64,000 nucleotides of DNA from Bacteroidales bacterium. Its GTDB lineage: Bacteria; Bacteroidota; Bacteroidia; Bacteroidales; UBA932. The DNA is taken from positions 62,001 through 126,000 of the forward strand of contig JAFPWG010000027.1 in NCBI GenBank assembly GCA_017395045.1, read 5' to 3'. Numbering within the stretch: position 1 is the stretch's first letter; each line of letters opens with the position of its first letter. Both the position numbers and the translations under genes were made by a program. Below, in pieces: positions 34,716 to 43,329 of the stretch. Under the pieces are notes generated by a model. It saw nothing but the letters and a program-made list of their open reading frames with translations. It had not been told where the DNA came from and did no database searches.

Positions 34716-35441
34716 ATGAACAAGGACAGACTGATTTTTGACGGGAACGAAAAGCAGGTCTTCTCGACCGACGATCCCAATATGGTCATTTTCCGGTACA
34801 AGGATGTGACCACGGCCTATCACGGAGTCAAGCGGGCCCGTTTCGCCGGCAAGGGCGCCCTCAACAACGAGATATCCGCCCTGCTGCTGGGCTATCTCAA
34901 CGAAAACGGCGTGGAAACCCATTTCGTCCAGAAGATCGGGGAACGCGAGCAGCTGTGCCGCAAGATCGAGATCATCCCCCTCGAAGTGGTCTTCCACAAC
35001 CGGATTGCCGGCTCCCTGGCCGCCAAGCTGGGCGTAGAGGACGGATTCAAGCCCGCCAACACCATCCTGGACCTGTGCTACAACAACGACGAGCTGGGCG
35101 ACCCGCTCATCAACCGGGACCAGGCTGCGGGCCTGGGCCTGGCCAGTTATCTCGAACTGGACGTGATGTACGACATCGTGCGCCGTTCGGGAAAACTCCT
35201 GACGGACCTGTTCGGAAAGGCAGGTATCGAACTGGTGGACGCCAAGTTCGAATTCGGCCGCGCGGCCGATACGGGCGCCATCATCATTTCCGATGAGATC
35301 AGTCCGGACACCTGCCGCCTGTGGGACCTGGAAACGGGGGAGCGCCTGGACAAGGACCGCTTCCGGCTGGACCTCGGCGACATGGTCGAATCCTATGGAA
35401 TCGTGCTGGAAAAGTTGAAGAACGTTTTTGACATAGACTGA
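34716..35441 (+). CDS. purC: SAICAR synthetase
   Basis: The 241-residue ATP-dependent ligase adds aspartate to CAIR. GNEKQVFSTDD and KIEIIPLEVVFHNRIAGSL are standard PurC motifs, and SPDTCRLWD lies near the C-terminus. It begins at the base after the purL stop and ends one base before the purF start region. Length and order are normal. Confidence 0.95.
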   Translation: MNKDRLIFDGNEKQVFSTDDPNMVIFRYKDVTTAYHGVKRARFAGKGALNNEISALLLGYLNENGVETHFVQKIGEREQLCRKIEIIPLEVVFHNRIAGSLAAKLGVEDGFKPANTILDLCYNNDELGDPLINRDQAAGLGLASYLELDVMYDIVRRSGKLLTDLFGKAGIELVDAKFEFGRAADTGAIIISDEISPDTCRLWDLETGERLDKDRFRLDLGDMVESYGIVLEKLKNVFDID

Positions 35442-35442
35442 G

Positions 35443-36798
35443 ATGGGCGTACTTGCAGTATACGGCGTCCCGGACGCATCGACCTATTTGTATTACGGAC
35501 TCCACAACCTCCAGCACCGGGGGCAGGAAGGAGGCGGCATCGCGACGTTCGACGGGAACGGCGTTTCCTACCGCTACCGCGGCCTGGGGCTCTTGAGCGA
35601 GATTTTCACCAACGGACAGGTCCAGAAGCTTCACGGACGCCTGGGCATCGGCGCCGTGAAGTATGCCAATGCTTCCCGGGACGGACTGGACAACGTGTGC
35701 CCGATCTTCTTCCGTCACCACTCCGGCGACTTTGCGGTCGCGAGTGACGGAAACCTTGTGAATTCCAAACAGTTGGCCCAATATCTCGAGAAGCGCGGCA
35801 CGATCTTCCAGACCGATACCGACGCGGAGATCCTCGCGCACCTGATCAAGAAGAGCGCGAACGAGGACCGTATCGTGAACATCGTCAAGGCCCTGAACAT
35901 GATGGAGGGCGGTTTTTCCTTTGTCGTGATGACGAAGAACCGCATCTATGCCGCCCGGGACAAGTACGGAATCAAGCCCCTTTGCATCGGTAAGCTGGGC
36001 GACGGCTATGTGGTGAGCAGCGAATCCTGCGCCTTCGGCATCATGGGTGCCGACTTCCTCCGCGACGTCCGTCCGGGCGAGATCGTGACGCTGGACCATC
36101 ACGGCATCCGCAGCACCATCTATTCGAAGTTCTGCAAACACCGGATGTGCGGCATGGAATACATCTACTTCGCCCGTCCCGACAGTGATATCGACGGCTG
36201 CAACGTGCACGCCTACCGGAAGGAGGCCGGCCGCCGCCTGTACCGGGAATGTCCGGTGGAGGCCGACATCGTCGTGGGCGTTCCGGAATCCAGCCTCAGC
36301 GCCGCGATGGGTTATGCGGAGGAGAGCGGCATCCCATACGAAATGGGCCTTGTGAAGCACAAGTATGTAGGCCGTACCTTTATCGAACCGGTCCAGTCGA
36401 TGCGCGAACTCGGGGTGAAAATGAAACTCTCCCCGGTGTACAGCATCGTCAAGGGCAAGCGCATCGTCCTGGTGGACGACTCCATCGTCCGCGGTACTAC
36501 TTCCCTGAAGATCGTGAAGCTCCTGCGTGAAGCCGGGGCGACGGAGGTGCACGTGCGCATCGCCAGCCCGATGATGCGTTTCACCTGCCATTACGGTGTG
36601 GATACTTCCACTCCGGAAGAACTCCTTTGCTCGCACCGGACCCTGGAGGAGGCGCGGCAGGCCATCGGCGCCGATTCCCTGGGCTACCTGAGTCCGGAAT
36701 CCACCCGCGATTCGGCCTTCGGCTGCGCGGATCCCTGCCAGGCCTGCTTCACGGGCGAGTATCCCACCCTTCTGTACGACTCTGAAATCGACGAATAA
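35443..36798 (+). CDS. purF: PRPP amidotransferase lacking the N-terminal catalytic cysteine
   Basis: The 451-residue protein makes phosphoribosylamine from PRPP. In active enzymes the mature chain starts with Cys1 (CGVFGIWG in B. subtilis). Here the gene starts at that very position with MGVLAVYG, and an in-frame TAG lies 9 bases before the ATG, so no upstream Cys can be added. Further glutaminase changes are Lys73 for Arg73 (GAVKYAN) and Asp for the oxyanion Asn101 (ASDGNL). Arg26 and Asp127 remain. The PRPP loop VLVDDSIVRGTTS, the loop YVGRTFI and the Fe-S cysteines (CGMEYIYF, TCHYG, CQACF) are intact, so the enzyme should work with free ammonia. Confidence 0.93.
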   Translation: MGVLAVYGVPDASTYLYYGLHNLQHRGQEGGGIATFDGNGVSYRYRGLGLLSEIFTNGQVQKLHGRLGIGAVKYANASRDGLDNVCPIFFRHHSGDFAVASDGNLVNSKQLAQYLEKRGTIFQTDTDAEILAHLIKKSANEDRIVNIVKALNMMEGGFSFVVMTKNRIYAARDKYGIKPLCIGKLGDGYVVSSESCAFGIMGADFLRDVRPGEIVTLDHHGIRSTIYSKFCKHRMCGMEYIYFARPDSDIDGCNVHAYRKEAGRRLYRECPVEADIVVGVPESSLSAAMGYAEESGIPYEMGLVKHKYVGRTFIEPVQSMRELGVKMKLSPVYSIVKGKRIVLVDDSIVRGTTSLKIVKLLREAGATEVHVRIASPMMRFTCHYGVDTSTPEELLCSHRTLEEARQAIGADSLGYLSPESTRDSAFGCADPCQACFTGEYPTLLYDSEIDE

Positions 36799-36800
36799 AT

Positions 36801-37832
36801 ATGGCTAAGACGTATGAGAACGCCGGCGTGAACCTGGAAGCCGGCTACGAAGTGGTCCGCCGCATCAAGCAGCATGTGGCGTCCACGGCCCGGACCGGGT
36901 CGATGGGGAACATCGGCTCCTTCGGCGGCATGTTCGACCTTTCCGCCCTGGGCGTGAAGGAACCCGTGCTGGTGAGCGGTACCGACGGCGTGGGCACCAA
37001 ACTGAAGATCGCCTTCGCGATGGACAAGCACGACACCATCGGCATCGATGCCGTGGCGATGTGCGTGAACGACGTGCTCGCGCAGGGTGCCGAGCCGCTC
37101 ATCTTCCTGGATTACGTGGCGCTGGGACACAACGTCCCGGCCAAGGTGGAGGCGATCGTCGCCGGTGTGGCGGAAGGCTGCCGCCAGGCGGGCTGCGCCC
37201 TCGTGGGCGGAGAAACGGCCGAGATGCCGGGTATGTATGATGACGGCGAATACGACATTGCAGGTTATACCACTGGTGTCGTTGAGAAGTCGAAACTGAT
37301 TGACGGCTCGAAGGTTAAGGTAGGTGATGTCCTGGTGGGCGTCGCTTCCAGCGGTGTCCATTCCAACGGTTTCAGCCTGGTCCGCAAGATTGTGGCCGAC
37401 GCCGGTCTCTCCTATGAGGATTCCATCCCCGAATTCGGTGGCCGGAAGCTCGGCGAGGTCCTGCTCACCCCGACGAAGATCTACGTGAAGCAGATGCTCC
37501 AGGTCCTCCGTGCCTGCGACGTACACGGTATCTGCCACATCACCGGCGGCGGTTTCGACGAGAACATCCCGCGTGTGCTGCAGGAAGGCCAGGGCCTCGA
37601 GATCCACGAGGGAACCTGGAACATCCTTCCGGTGTTCCGGATGCTGGAGAAGTGGGGGAATGTGCCGCATCGCGAGATGTTCAATATTTTCAACATGGGG
37701 GTCGGCATGGTCGCCGTCCTGGACGCCTCCGAGGCGGACAAGGCCATCGCCATCCTGGAATCCTGCGGGGAAAAGGCTTCGGTCATCGGTAAGGTGACGG
37801 ACGTTCCCGGGGTCAACATCGTCCTGCAATGA
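36801..37832 (+). CDS. purM: phosphoribosylformylglycinamidine cyclo-ligase (AIR synthetase)
   Basis: The 343-residue enzyme closes FGAM to AIR with ATP. LVSGTDGVGTKLKIAF, NDVLAQGAEPLIFLDY and LVGGETAEMPGMY are the standard PurM phrases. It starts 2 bases after purF and overlaps purN by 4 bases. No oddities are visible. Confidence 0.96.
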   Translation: MAKTYENAGVNLEAGYEVVRRIKQHVASTARTGSMGNIGSFGGMFDLSALGVKEPVLVSGTDGVGTKLKIAFAMDKHDTIGIDAVAMCVNDVLAQGAEPLIFLDYVALGHNVPAKVEAIVAGVAEGCRQAGCALVGGETAEMPGMYDDGEYDIAGYTTGVVEKSKLIDGSKVKVGDVLVGVASSGVHSNGFSLVRKIVADAGLSYEDSIPEFGGRKLGEVLLTPTKIYVKQMLQVLRACDVHGICHITGGGFDENIPRVLQEGQGLEIHEGTWNILPVFRMLEKWGNVPHREMFNIFNMGVGMVAVLDASEADKAIAILESCGEKASVIGKVTDVPGVNIVLQ

Positions 37833-38392
37833 AGAAGCGGTTAGCGGTCTTTGCCAGCGGGACCGGCTCGAATTTCGAGGCGATCGCCCGCGCCTGCGCC
37901 GACGGCGCGCTGGACGCCGAAGTGGCCGTGATGGTATGCGACAAGCCCGGTGCTGCCGTTATCGGCAAGGCGGAGCGTTTCGGGGTCGATACCTTCGTCT
38001 TCTCGCCGAAGTCCTATGCTTGCAAGGCCGACTTCGAAGCGGAGATCGTGAAGGTCCTGGACGGGAAGAAAGTGGACCTGGTATGCCTGGCGGGCTATAT
38101 GCGCATCGTGGGGGAAACCCTCCTGAACGCCTATGAAGGGAAGATCATCAACATCCATCCGTCCCTGCTGCCGGCCTTCAAAGGGGCCCATGCGGTGGAG
38201 GACGCCGTGGCTTACGGCGTGAAGGTGTACGGCATCTCGATCCATTGGGTCAATGCCGACCTGGACGGTGGGAAAATCATCGCCCAGCGGGCTTTCGACT
38301 ATGACGGGGACGATCCGGCCGAGGTGCACCGGATCGGTCAGAAGATCGAGCACCAACTGTATGTGGAAACCATAGCAAAACTGATAAAATGA
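37829..38392 (+). CDS. purN: phosphoribosylglycinamide formyltransferase
   Basis: The 187-residue enzyme transfers a formyl group from 10-formyl-THF to GAR. ASGTGSNFEAI binds the substrate phosphate, and the catalytic block reads KIINIHPSLLPAFKGAHA (Asn and His). FolD at the end of the operon would supply the folate cofactor. It overlaps purM and purH by 4 bases each. Confidence 0.95.
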   Translation: MKKRLAVFASGTGSNFEAIARACADGALDAEVAVMVCDKPGAAVIGKAERFGVDTFVFSPKSYACKADFEAEIVKVLDGKKVDLVCLAGYMRIVGETLLNAYEGKIINIHPSLLPAFKGAHAVEDAVAYGVKVYGISIHWVNADLDGGKIIAQRAFDYDGDDPAEVHRIGQKIEHQLYVETIAKLIK

Positions 38393-39918
38393 GAGCGTTA
38401 GTAAGTGTAAGCGACAAGACCGGCCTTGTGGACTTCGTCAAAGGCCTTGTGGACCTCGGATGGGAAATCATCGCCACCGGGGGAACTCAGAAACTGCTTG
38501 AGAGCCAGGGCGTCAAGACCATAGGCATCAGCGAGGTGACCGGATTCCCGGAGATTTGTGACGGCCGCGTGAAAACCCTTCACCCGAAGGTGCACGGGGG
38601 CATCCTCGCGCGCCGCGATGTCCCTGCCCATATGGAAACCCTGAAGGAGAACGGCATCGAGACCATTGAACTCGTGTGCGTGAACCTGTATCCTTTCCGG
38701 CAGACCATCGCCAAGGAGGGCGTCACCCTCGAGGACGCCATCGAGAACATCGACATCGGCGGTCCCTCCATGGTGCGCAGCGCGGCCAAGAACTGGCGCG
38801 ACGTCACCATCGTGTGCAATCCGGCCGACTACGATACCGTCCTCGCCGAGTTGCGCGAGAAGGGCGGTACGACCCCGGAAACCCGTTTGAAGCTCTCCGC
38901 CAAGGCCTATACCCACACGGCGGAATACGATGCTTGCATCGCCACCTATATGCGCAGGCAGGCGGGTCTCCCCGAGAAGCTTTTCCTCGAATACGACATC
39001 AAGCAGGGACTCCGCTACGGCGAAAACCCGCACCAGAGCGCGAACTTCTATGCCGCTATGGAGCCGGCCCCGTTCTCCCTGGCCTTCGCAAAGCAGATCC
39101 AGGGGAAGGAACTGTCCTACAACAACATCCAGGATGCGAATGCGGCCCTGAACGTGCTGCGGGACTTCGAGGAGCCCTTCTGCGTGGCCCTCAAGCATAT
39201 GAACCCTTGCGGTGCGGCCGTGGGCGCAACGATCGAGGAAGCCTGGCAGGCCGCCTATGAGGCCGACAAGGTGAGTATCTACGGCGGCATCGTGGGCGTG
39301 AACCGCGAACTGACCGCAGACGTGGCGCGCGGCATGAAGCCCATCTTCCTGGAGATCGTCATCGCCCCGTCCTTTACGCCTGAGGCCCTTGAGATTCTCT
39401 CCACCAAGAAGAACCTCCGCGTGATGCAGGTCGATATGACCCGTGACGGCAAGCCGGTTCCCCAGTATGTCAGCGTGAACGGCGGAATGCTCGTCCAACA
39501 ACTGGACACCCAGGTGGAGGCCGTCGTTCCGGAAATGTGCGTGACGAAGGTTCATCCCACGGCGCTGCAGCTGGCCGATGCGAACTTCGGCTGGAAGATC
39601 GTCAAGCACGTGAAATCCAATGCGATCGCCGTCGTCCGCGACAACCACACCATCGGCATCGGCGCCGGTCAGACCAACCGCGTCGGCTCCGCCGAGATCG
39701 CCCTCGAAGAGGCGAAGGCCGCCGGTTTCACGGAAGGGCTCGTGCTCGCTTCGGACGGCTTCCTGCCGTTTGACGACACGGTGGCCCTGGCTGCGAAATA
39801 CGGTGTGACCGTCATCGTCCAGCCGGGCGGCAGCATCCGTGACGCGGACGCCATCGCCAAGGCTGACGAACTGGGCATCACGATGCTGTTCACCGGTGTA
39901 AGACACTTCAAACACTGA
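38389..39918 (+). CDS. purH: AICAR transformylase / IMP cyclohydrolase
   Basis: The 509-residue bifunctional protein carries out the last two steps to IMP. The N-terminal MGS-like cyclohydrolase (IIATGGTQKLLESQGV, GRVKTLHPKVHGGILARR) is joined to the C-terminal transformylase (SYNNIQDANAAL, VALKHMNPCGAAVG, IGAGQTNRVGSAEIA). It overlaps purN by 4 bases and precedes purD by 5. Confidence 0.96.
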   Translation: MRALVSVSDKTGLVDFVKGLVDLGWEIIATGGTQKLLESQGVKTIGISEVTGFPEICDGRVKTLHPKVHGGILARRDVPAHMETLKENGIETIELVCVNLYPFRQTIAKEGVTLEDAIENIDIGGPSMVRSAAKNWRDVTIVCNPADYDTVLAELREKGGTTPETRLKLSAKAYTHTAEYDACIATYMRRQAGLPEKLFLEYDIKQGLRYGENPHQSANFYAAMEPAPFSLAFAKQIQGKELSYNNIQDANAALNVLRDFEEPFCVALKHMNPCGAAVGATIEEAWQAAYEADKVSIYGGIVGVNRELTADVARGMKPIFLEIVIAPSFTPEALEILSTKKNLRVMQVDMTRDGKPVPQYVSVNGGMLVQQLDTQVEAVVPEMCVTKVHPTALQLADANFGWKIVKHVKSNAIAVVRDNHTIGIGAGQTNRVGSAEIALEEAKAAGFTEGLVLASDGFLPFDDTVALAAKYGVTVIVQPGGSIRDADAIAKADELGITMLFTGVRHFKH

Positions 39919-39923
39919 TCATC

Positions 39924-41249
39924 ATGGACGCCGTATTTTGCAAACCGAGCATGTCGAACAAGTCGGATCCCAAGGATATCCGGTTCGAAGACTGTTTCCC
40001 GAAGACGGTCCTCGTCGTCGGCGGCGGTGGCCGTGAACACGCCATCGTGGATGCGCTGGCCCGTTCTCCGCAGGTGGGCAAGATCTATTGTGCACCCGGC
40101 AATGCAGGTATCGGTCTCGTGGCCGAGAACGTTCCTCTCAAGGATACGGACGTGGAAGGCCTGAAGGCTTTCGCGCTGGAGCATGGGGTGGACCTGACGG
40201 TCGTCGGGCCGGAAGCCGCCCTGGCTGTAGGCATCGTGGACGCTTTCCGCGCTGCCGGCCTCAAGATCTTCGGCCATACGAAGGAAGCTACGGCCATCGA
40301 GAGTTCCAAGGAGTTCGCGAAACGGCTCATGGAGAAATACGGTGTCCCCACAGCTTCCTATAAGGCTTTTTCCGATTACAACGAAGCACTTTCCTATGTT
40401 TCGTCCCGCCCGTTCCCGGCCGTCCTCAAGTACGACGGCCTGGCGGCCGGGAAGGGCGTAGTGATCGCACAGGACTTGTCCGAAGCGACGAAGGCCCTGG
40501 AAGACATGCTCCTGGACCATACCTTCGGGGCCGGGCGCGTCGTGGTGGAGGATTTCCTGACCGGGCCGGAGTTTTCCTTCCTGTGCTTCGTGGATGGTTC
40601 CCGCGTGTATCCGATGCCCCTTTCACAGGACCACAAGCGTGCTTATGACGGTGACAAGGGCCCGAATACCGGCGGTATGGGCGCCTACACGGGACTGCCT
40701 TTCATTACGGAAGAGGACCGCTGGTTCGCCTATCAGGAAATCATGTGCAAGACCGCCGCGGCCATGGTGGCCGAGGGGAAGCCGCTTTCCGGCGTGCTGT
40801 ACGGCGGCCTGATGAAGACCCCGCAGGGCATAAAGGTCATCGAGTTCAACGCCCGCTTCGGGGATCCCGAGACGGAAGTGGTCCTCCCGCTGCTGGAAAG
40901 CGACATCTATACCATCTTCGAATCCGTCGCGACGGGCGTGCCTGCTCCCGACACCGTCTGGCGCGAAGAGGTCACGCTGGGGGTCGTGCTGGCTTCCAAG
41001 GGATATCCGGGATCCTATCAGAAGGGCTACGAAATCCAGGGTTTGGACCAGGTCGACGGGATCGTGTTCCATATGGGCACCGCCTTCAGGGAAGGGAAGC
41101 TCGTCACGAACGGAGGCCGCGTCCTGATGGTCGTCGCTGGGGGACCGGACCTGGCTGCCGCCCGGGCGAAGGTATATGAAGAAGTCCGTAAGATCGGATG
41201 CGATAACTTATTCTACAGAAACGATATCGCGCACTGCGCATTTGAATAG
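39924..41249 (+). CDS. purD: phosphoribosylamine-glycine ligase
   Basis: The 441-residue ATP-grasp enzyme joins phosphoribosylamine and glycine. After an extra N-terminal stretch of about 27 residues come KTVLVVGGGGREHAI and the ATP-grasp motifs KYDGLAAGKGV and EFNARFGDPETEVV. The extension suggests that an internal ATG at 39951 could be the true start. The substrate is the unstable product of PurF, consistent with tight co-expression. Confidence 0.94.
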   Translation: MDAVFCKPSMSNKSDPKDIRFEDCFPKTVLVVGGGGREHAIVDALARSPQVGKIYCAPGNAGIGLVAENVPLKDTDVEGLKAFALEHGVDLTVVGPEAALAVGIVDAFRAAGLKIFGHTKEATAIESSKEFAKRLMEKYGVPTASYKAFSDYNEALSYVSSRPFPAVLKYDGLAAGKGVVIAQDLSEATKALEDMLLDHTFGAGRVVVEDFLTGPEFSFLCFVDGSRVYPMPLSQDHKRAYDGDKGPNTGGMGAYTGLPFITEEDRWFAYQEIMCKTAAAMVAEGKPLSGVLYGGLMKTPQGIKVIEFNARFGDPETEVVLPLLESDIYTIFESVATGVPAPDTVWREEVTLGVVLASKGYPGSYQKGYEIQGLDQVDGIVFHMGTAFREGKLVTNGGRVLMVVAGGPDLAAARAKVYEEVRKIGCDNLFYRNDIAHCAFE

Positions 41250-41252
41250 ATT

Positions 41253-42110
41253 ATGGGTAATATCATTGACGGAAAAGCGCTCAGCGCAGCGGTCAAGGAC
41301 GAGGTCCGGACCGAGGTGCAGGAACTGGAGGCCAAGTATGGCCGCAAGCCCTGCCTTGTTGTCATCATCGTGGGGGAGAACCCCGCCAGCCAGGTCTATG
41401 TCCGTAACAAGGTGAAGGCCGCGGCTTACACCGGGATGGATTCCCGGCTGGTGGAGCTGCCCGCCGACATCAGCGAAGAGACCCTCCTTCGTCATATCGC
41501 CGACCTGAATGCCGATCCCGCCGTGGATGGCATCCTGGTGCAGCTGCCTCTTCCGAAGCATATCGACGAGGAGAAGGTCATTGACGCCATCGCCCGCGAA
41601 AAGGACGTAGACGGCTTCCATCCCGGCAACGTAGCCAACCTGTGGCTGGGCAAGGACTGCATCGTCCCCTGCACGCCCGCCGGCGTCATGCGGATGCTGG
41701 ATACGGTGGGGGTGGAACTGAAGGGGAAGAATGCCGTCGTCGTGGGCCGCAGCAATATCGTTGGCAAGCCCATGGCGAAACTCCTGCTGGACCGTCACGC
41801 GACCGTGACCATCGCCCATTCCCGCACCGCCGACCTCGGCGCCGTCTGCCGCACGGCCGACGTCCTGGTCGTCGCCGTGGGCCGCGCCGGCCTTGTGACC
41901 GGCGACATGGTCAAGCCCGGCGCCGTGGTCATCGACGTGGGCATGAACCGTAACGCCGAGGGCAAGCTTTGCGGCGACGTGGATTTCGCGTCCGTCGAGC
42001 CTGTCGCCTCCTGGATCACCCCCGTTCCCGGCGGCGTGGGCCCCATGACCATCGCGATGCTCATGAAGAACACCATTGCTTGCTTCCTTTCCCGTGTGAA
42101 GAAAGCCTAG
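41253..42110 (+). CDS. folD: methylenetetrahydrofolate dehydrogenase / cyclohydrolase
   Basis: The 285-residue protein converts 5,10-methylene-THF to 10-formyl-THF, the cofactor used by PurN and PurH. The active-site lysine lies in [26 protein letters not shown] and [15 protein letters not shown] are family signatures, and [12 protein letters not shown] ends the fold. It starts 3 bases after purD and closes the biosynthetic part of the operon. Confidence 0.95.
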   Translation: MGNIIDGKALSAAVKDEVRTEVQELEAKYGRKPCLVVIIVGENPASQVYVRNKVKAAAYTGMDSRLVELPADISEETLLRHIADLNADPAVDGILVQLPLPKHIDEEKVIDAIAREKDVDGFHPGNVANLWLGKDCIVPCTPAGVMRMLDTVGVELKGKNAVVVGRSNIVGKPMAKLLLDRHATVTIAHSRTADLGAVCRTADVLVVAVGRAGLVTGDMVKPGAVVIDVGMNRNAEGKLCGDVDFASVEPVASWITPVPGGVGPMTIAMLMKNTIACFLSRVKKA

Positions 42111-42132
42111 TCCTGCCTTCAGACAAAGGTTT

Positions 42133-43329
42133 ATGGCAAAGGAAAGCATCTACCTGGAATCAAAGCCGCGCTACGAAATCCTGGACGGACTTCGCGGCGT
42201 AGCGGCCCTGATGGTCGTCATTTTCCACTGTTTTGAGACCTATGTCCCGGTGTTCAAGACGCAGATTGTCAACCACGGGTATCTGGCGGTGGATTTCTTC
42301 TTCGTCCTGAGCGGATTCGTCATCGGCTATGCCTATGACGACCGTTGGGACAGGATGACCACCTGGGGCTTCTTCAAGCGCCGTCTGACGCGCCTGCATC
42401 CCATGGTGATCGCGGGAACGCTGGTGGGAGCGGCTCTGTTCTTCTTTGCCGGGGCCGCTTTTCCGGAAACGCTGAAGACGCCCGCCTGGAAGTTCTTCCT
42501 GTGCCTGGTGATGGGACTGCTTATCCTGCCTTGTCCCAACAGCCTGGACATCCGGGGATGGGGAGAGCTGAACTCGTTCAACGGCCCCCAGTGGACGCTG
42601 ACCTTCGAGTACATCGGTAACATCCTGTATGCCTTTGTACTGAGGCATTTGCCCAAGGCGGCACTGGCGGTCCTGTGCGTCTGCTGCGCCTTTTTCACGC
42701 TGGACCTGACCCTGGGATGGGACGTGTTCGGCCTGTTTCCGGACGGTCCACATTATACCGTCATCGGCGGGTGGAGCCTGACTTCGCAGCAGATCTACAT
42801 CGGCTTTACCAGGCTGCTTTATCCTTTCCTCTGCGGCCTGCTTATTTCGCGCATCCTGCCTGCCCATCGGACCGAGGGCAACCCCAGCGGGTCTCCCATC
42901 CATCTGAAGGGCGGATTCTGGTGGTGCAGCCTGGCCCTGGTGGCCATCTTCTCGATCCCTTGCATCGGCGGGGATTATGGTATTCCGGACGGTATCTATC
43001 AGGCTGTCTGCATCTTGCTTTTGTTCCCGCTCATCGTCCTGACGGGCTCCGGCAGCGTGACCACCGACCCCAAAAGTACGGCGGTATGCAAATGGCTGGG
43101 GGAGATTTCCTATCCGATCTATATCACGCACTACCCGCTGATGTACATGCAGATGGGGTGGGTGGCCGGCCATCGGGACGCGCCGGTCTGGATGCACGTG
43201 ATGGTGAATGCAGGCATCGTCTTCATGTCCATTGTACTGGCCTATGGCCTCCTCAAGGTCTATGACGAACCGGTCCGCGCGTGGCTGAAGGAACACTGGC
43301 TCAAGAAGCGCACAAAGGCAATCCAATGA
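42133..43329 (+). CDS. acyltransferase-3 family integral membrane protein
   Basis: The 398-residue protein has about ten hydrophobic segments. It opens with YEILDGLRGVAALMVVIFHC, holding the Arg and His typical of acyltransferase-3 (OafA/NodX) enzymes, followed by FFFVLSGFVIGYAY. Such enzymes O-acylate surface sugars, peptidoglycan or lipids in the cytoplasmic membrane. The acceptor is unknown. It lies 22 bases after folD with no clear promoter, so it may be read from the pur operon. It overlaps the M28 peptidase by 4 bases. Confidence 0.85.
   Translation: MAKESIYLESKPRYEILDGLRGVAALMVVIFHCFETYVPVFKTQIVNHGYLAVDFFFVLSGFVIGYAYDDRWDRMTTWGFFKRRLTRLHPMVIAGTLVGAALFFFAGAAFPETLKTPAWKFFLCLVMGLLILPCPNSLDIRGWGELNSFNGPQWTLTFEYIGNILYAFVLRHLPKAALAVLCVCCAFFTLDLTLGWDVFGLFPDGPHYTVIGGWSLTSQQIYIGFTRLLYPFLCGLLISRILPAHRTEGNPSGSPIHLKGGFWWCSLALVAIFSIPCIGGDYGIPDGIYQAVCILLLFPLIVLTGSGSVTTDPKSTAVCKWLGEISYPIYITHYPLMYMQMGWVAGHRDAPVWMHVMVNAGIVFMSIVLAYGLLKVYDEPVRAWLKEHWLKKRTKAIQ

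Noticed and set aside
35425-35445. A longer PurF N-terminus that might restore the catalytic cysteine
   Set aside because: The frame upstream of ATG 35443 reads Thr-Glu preceded by TAG at 35434-35436, so no propeptide or Cys can be added.
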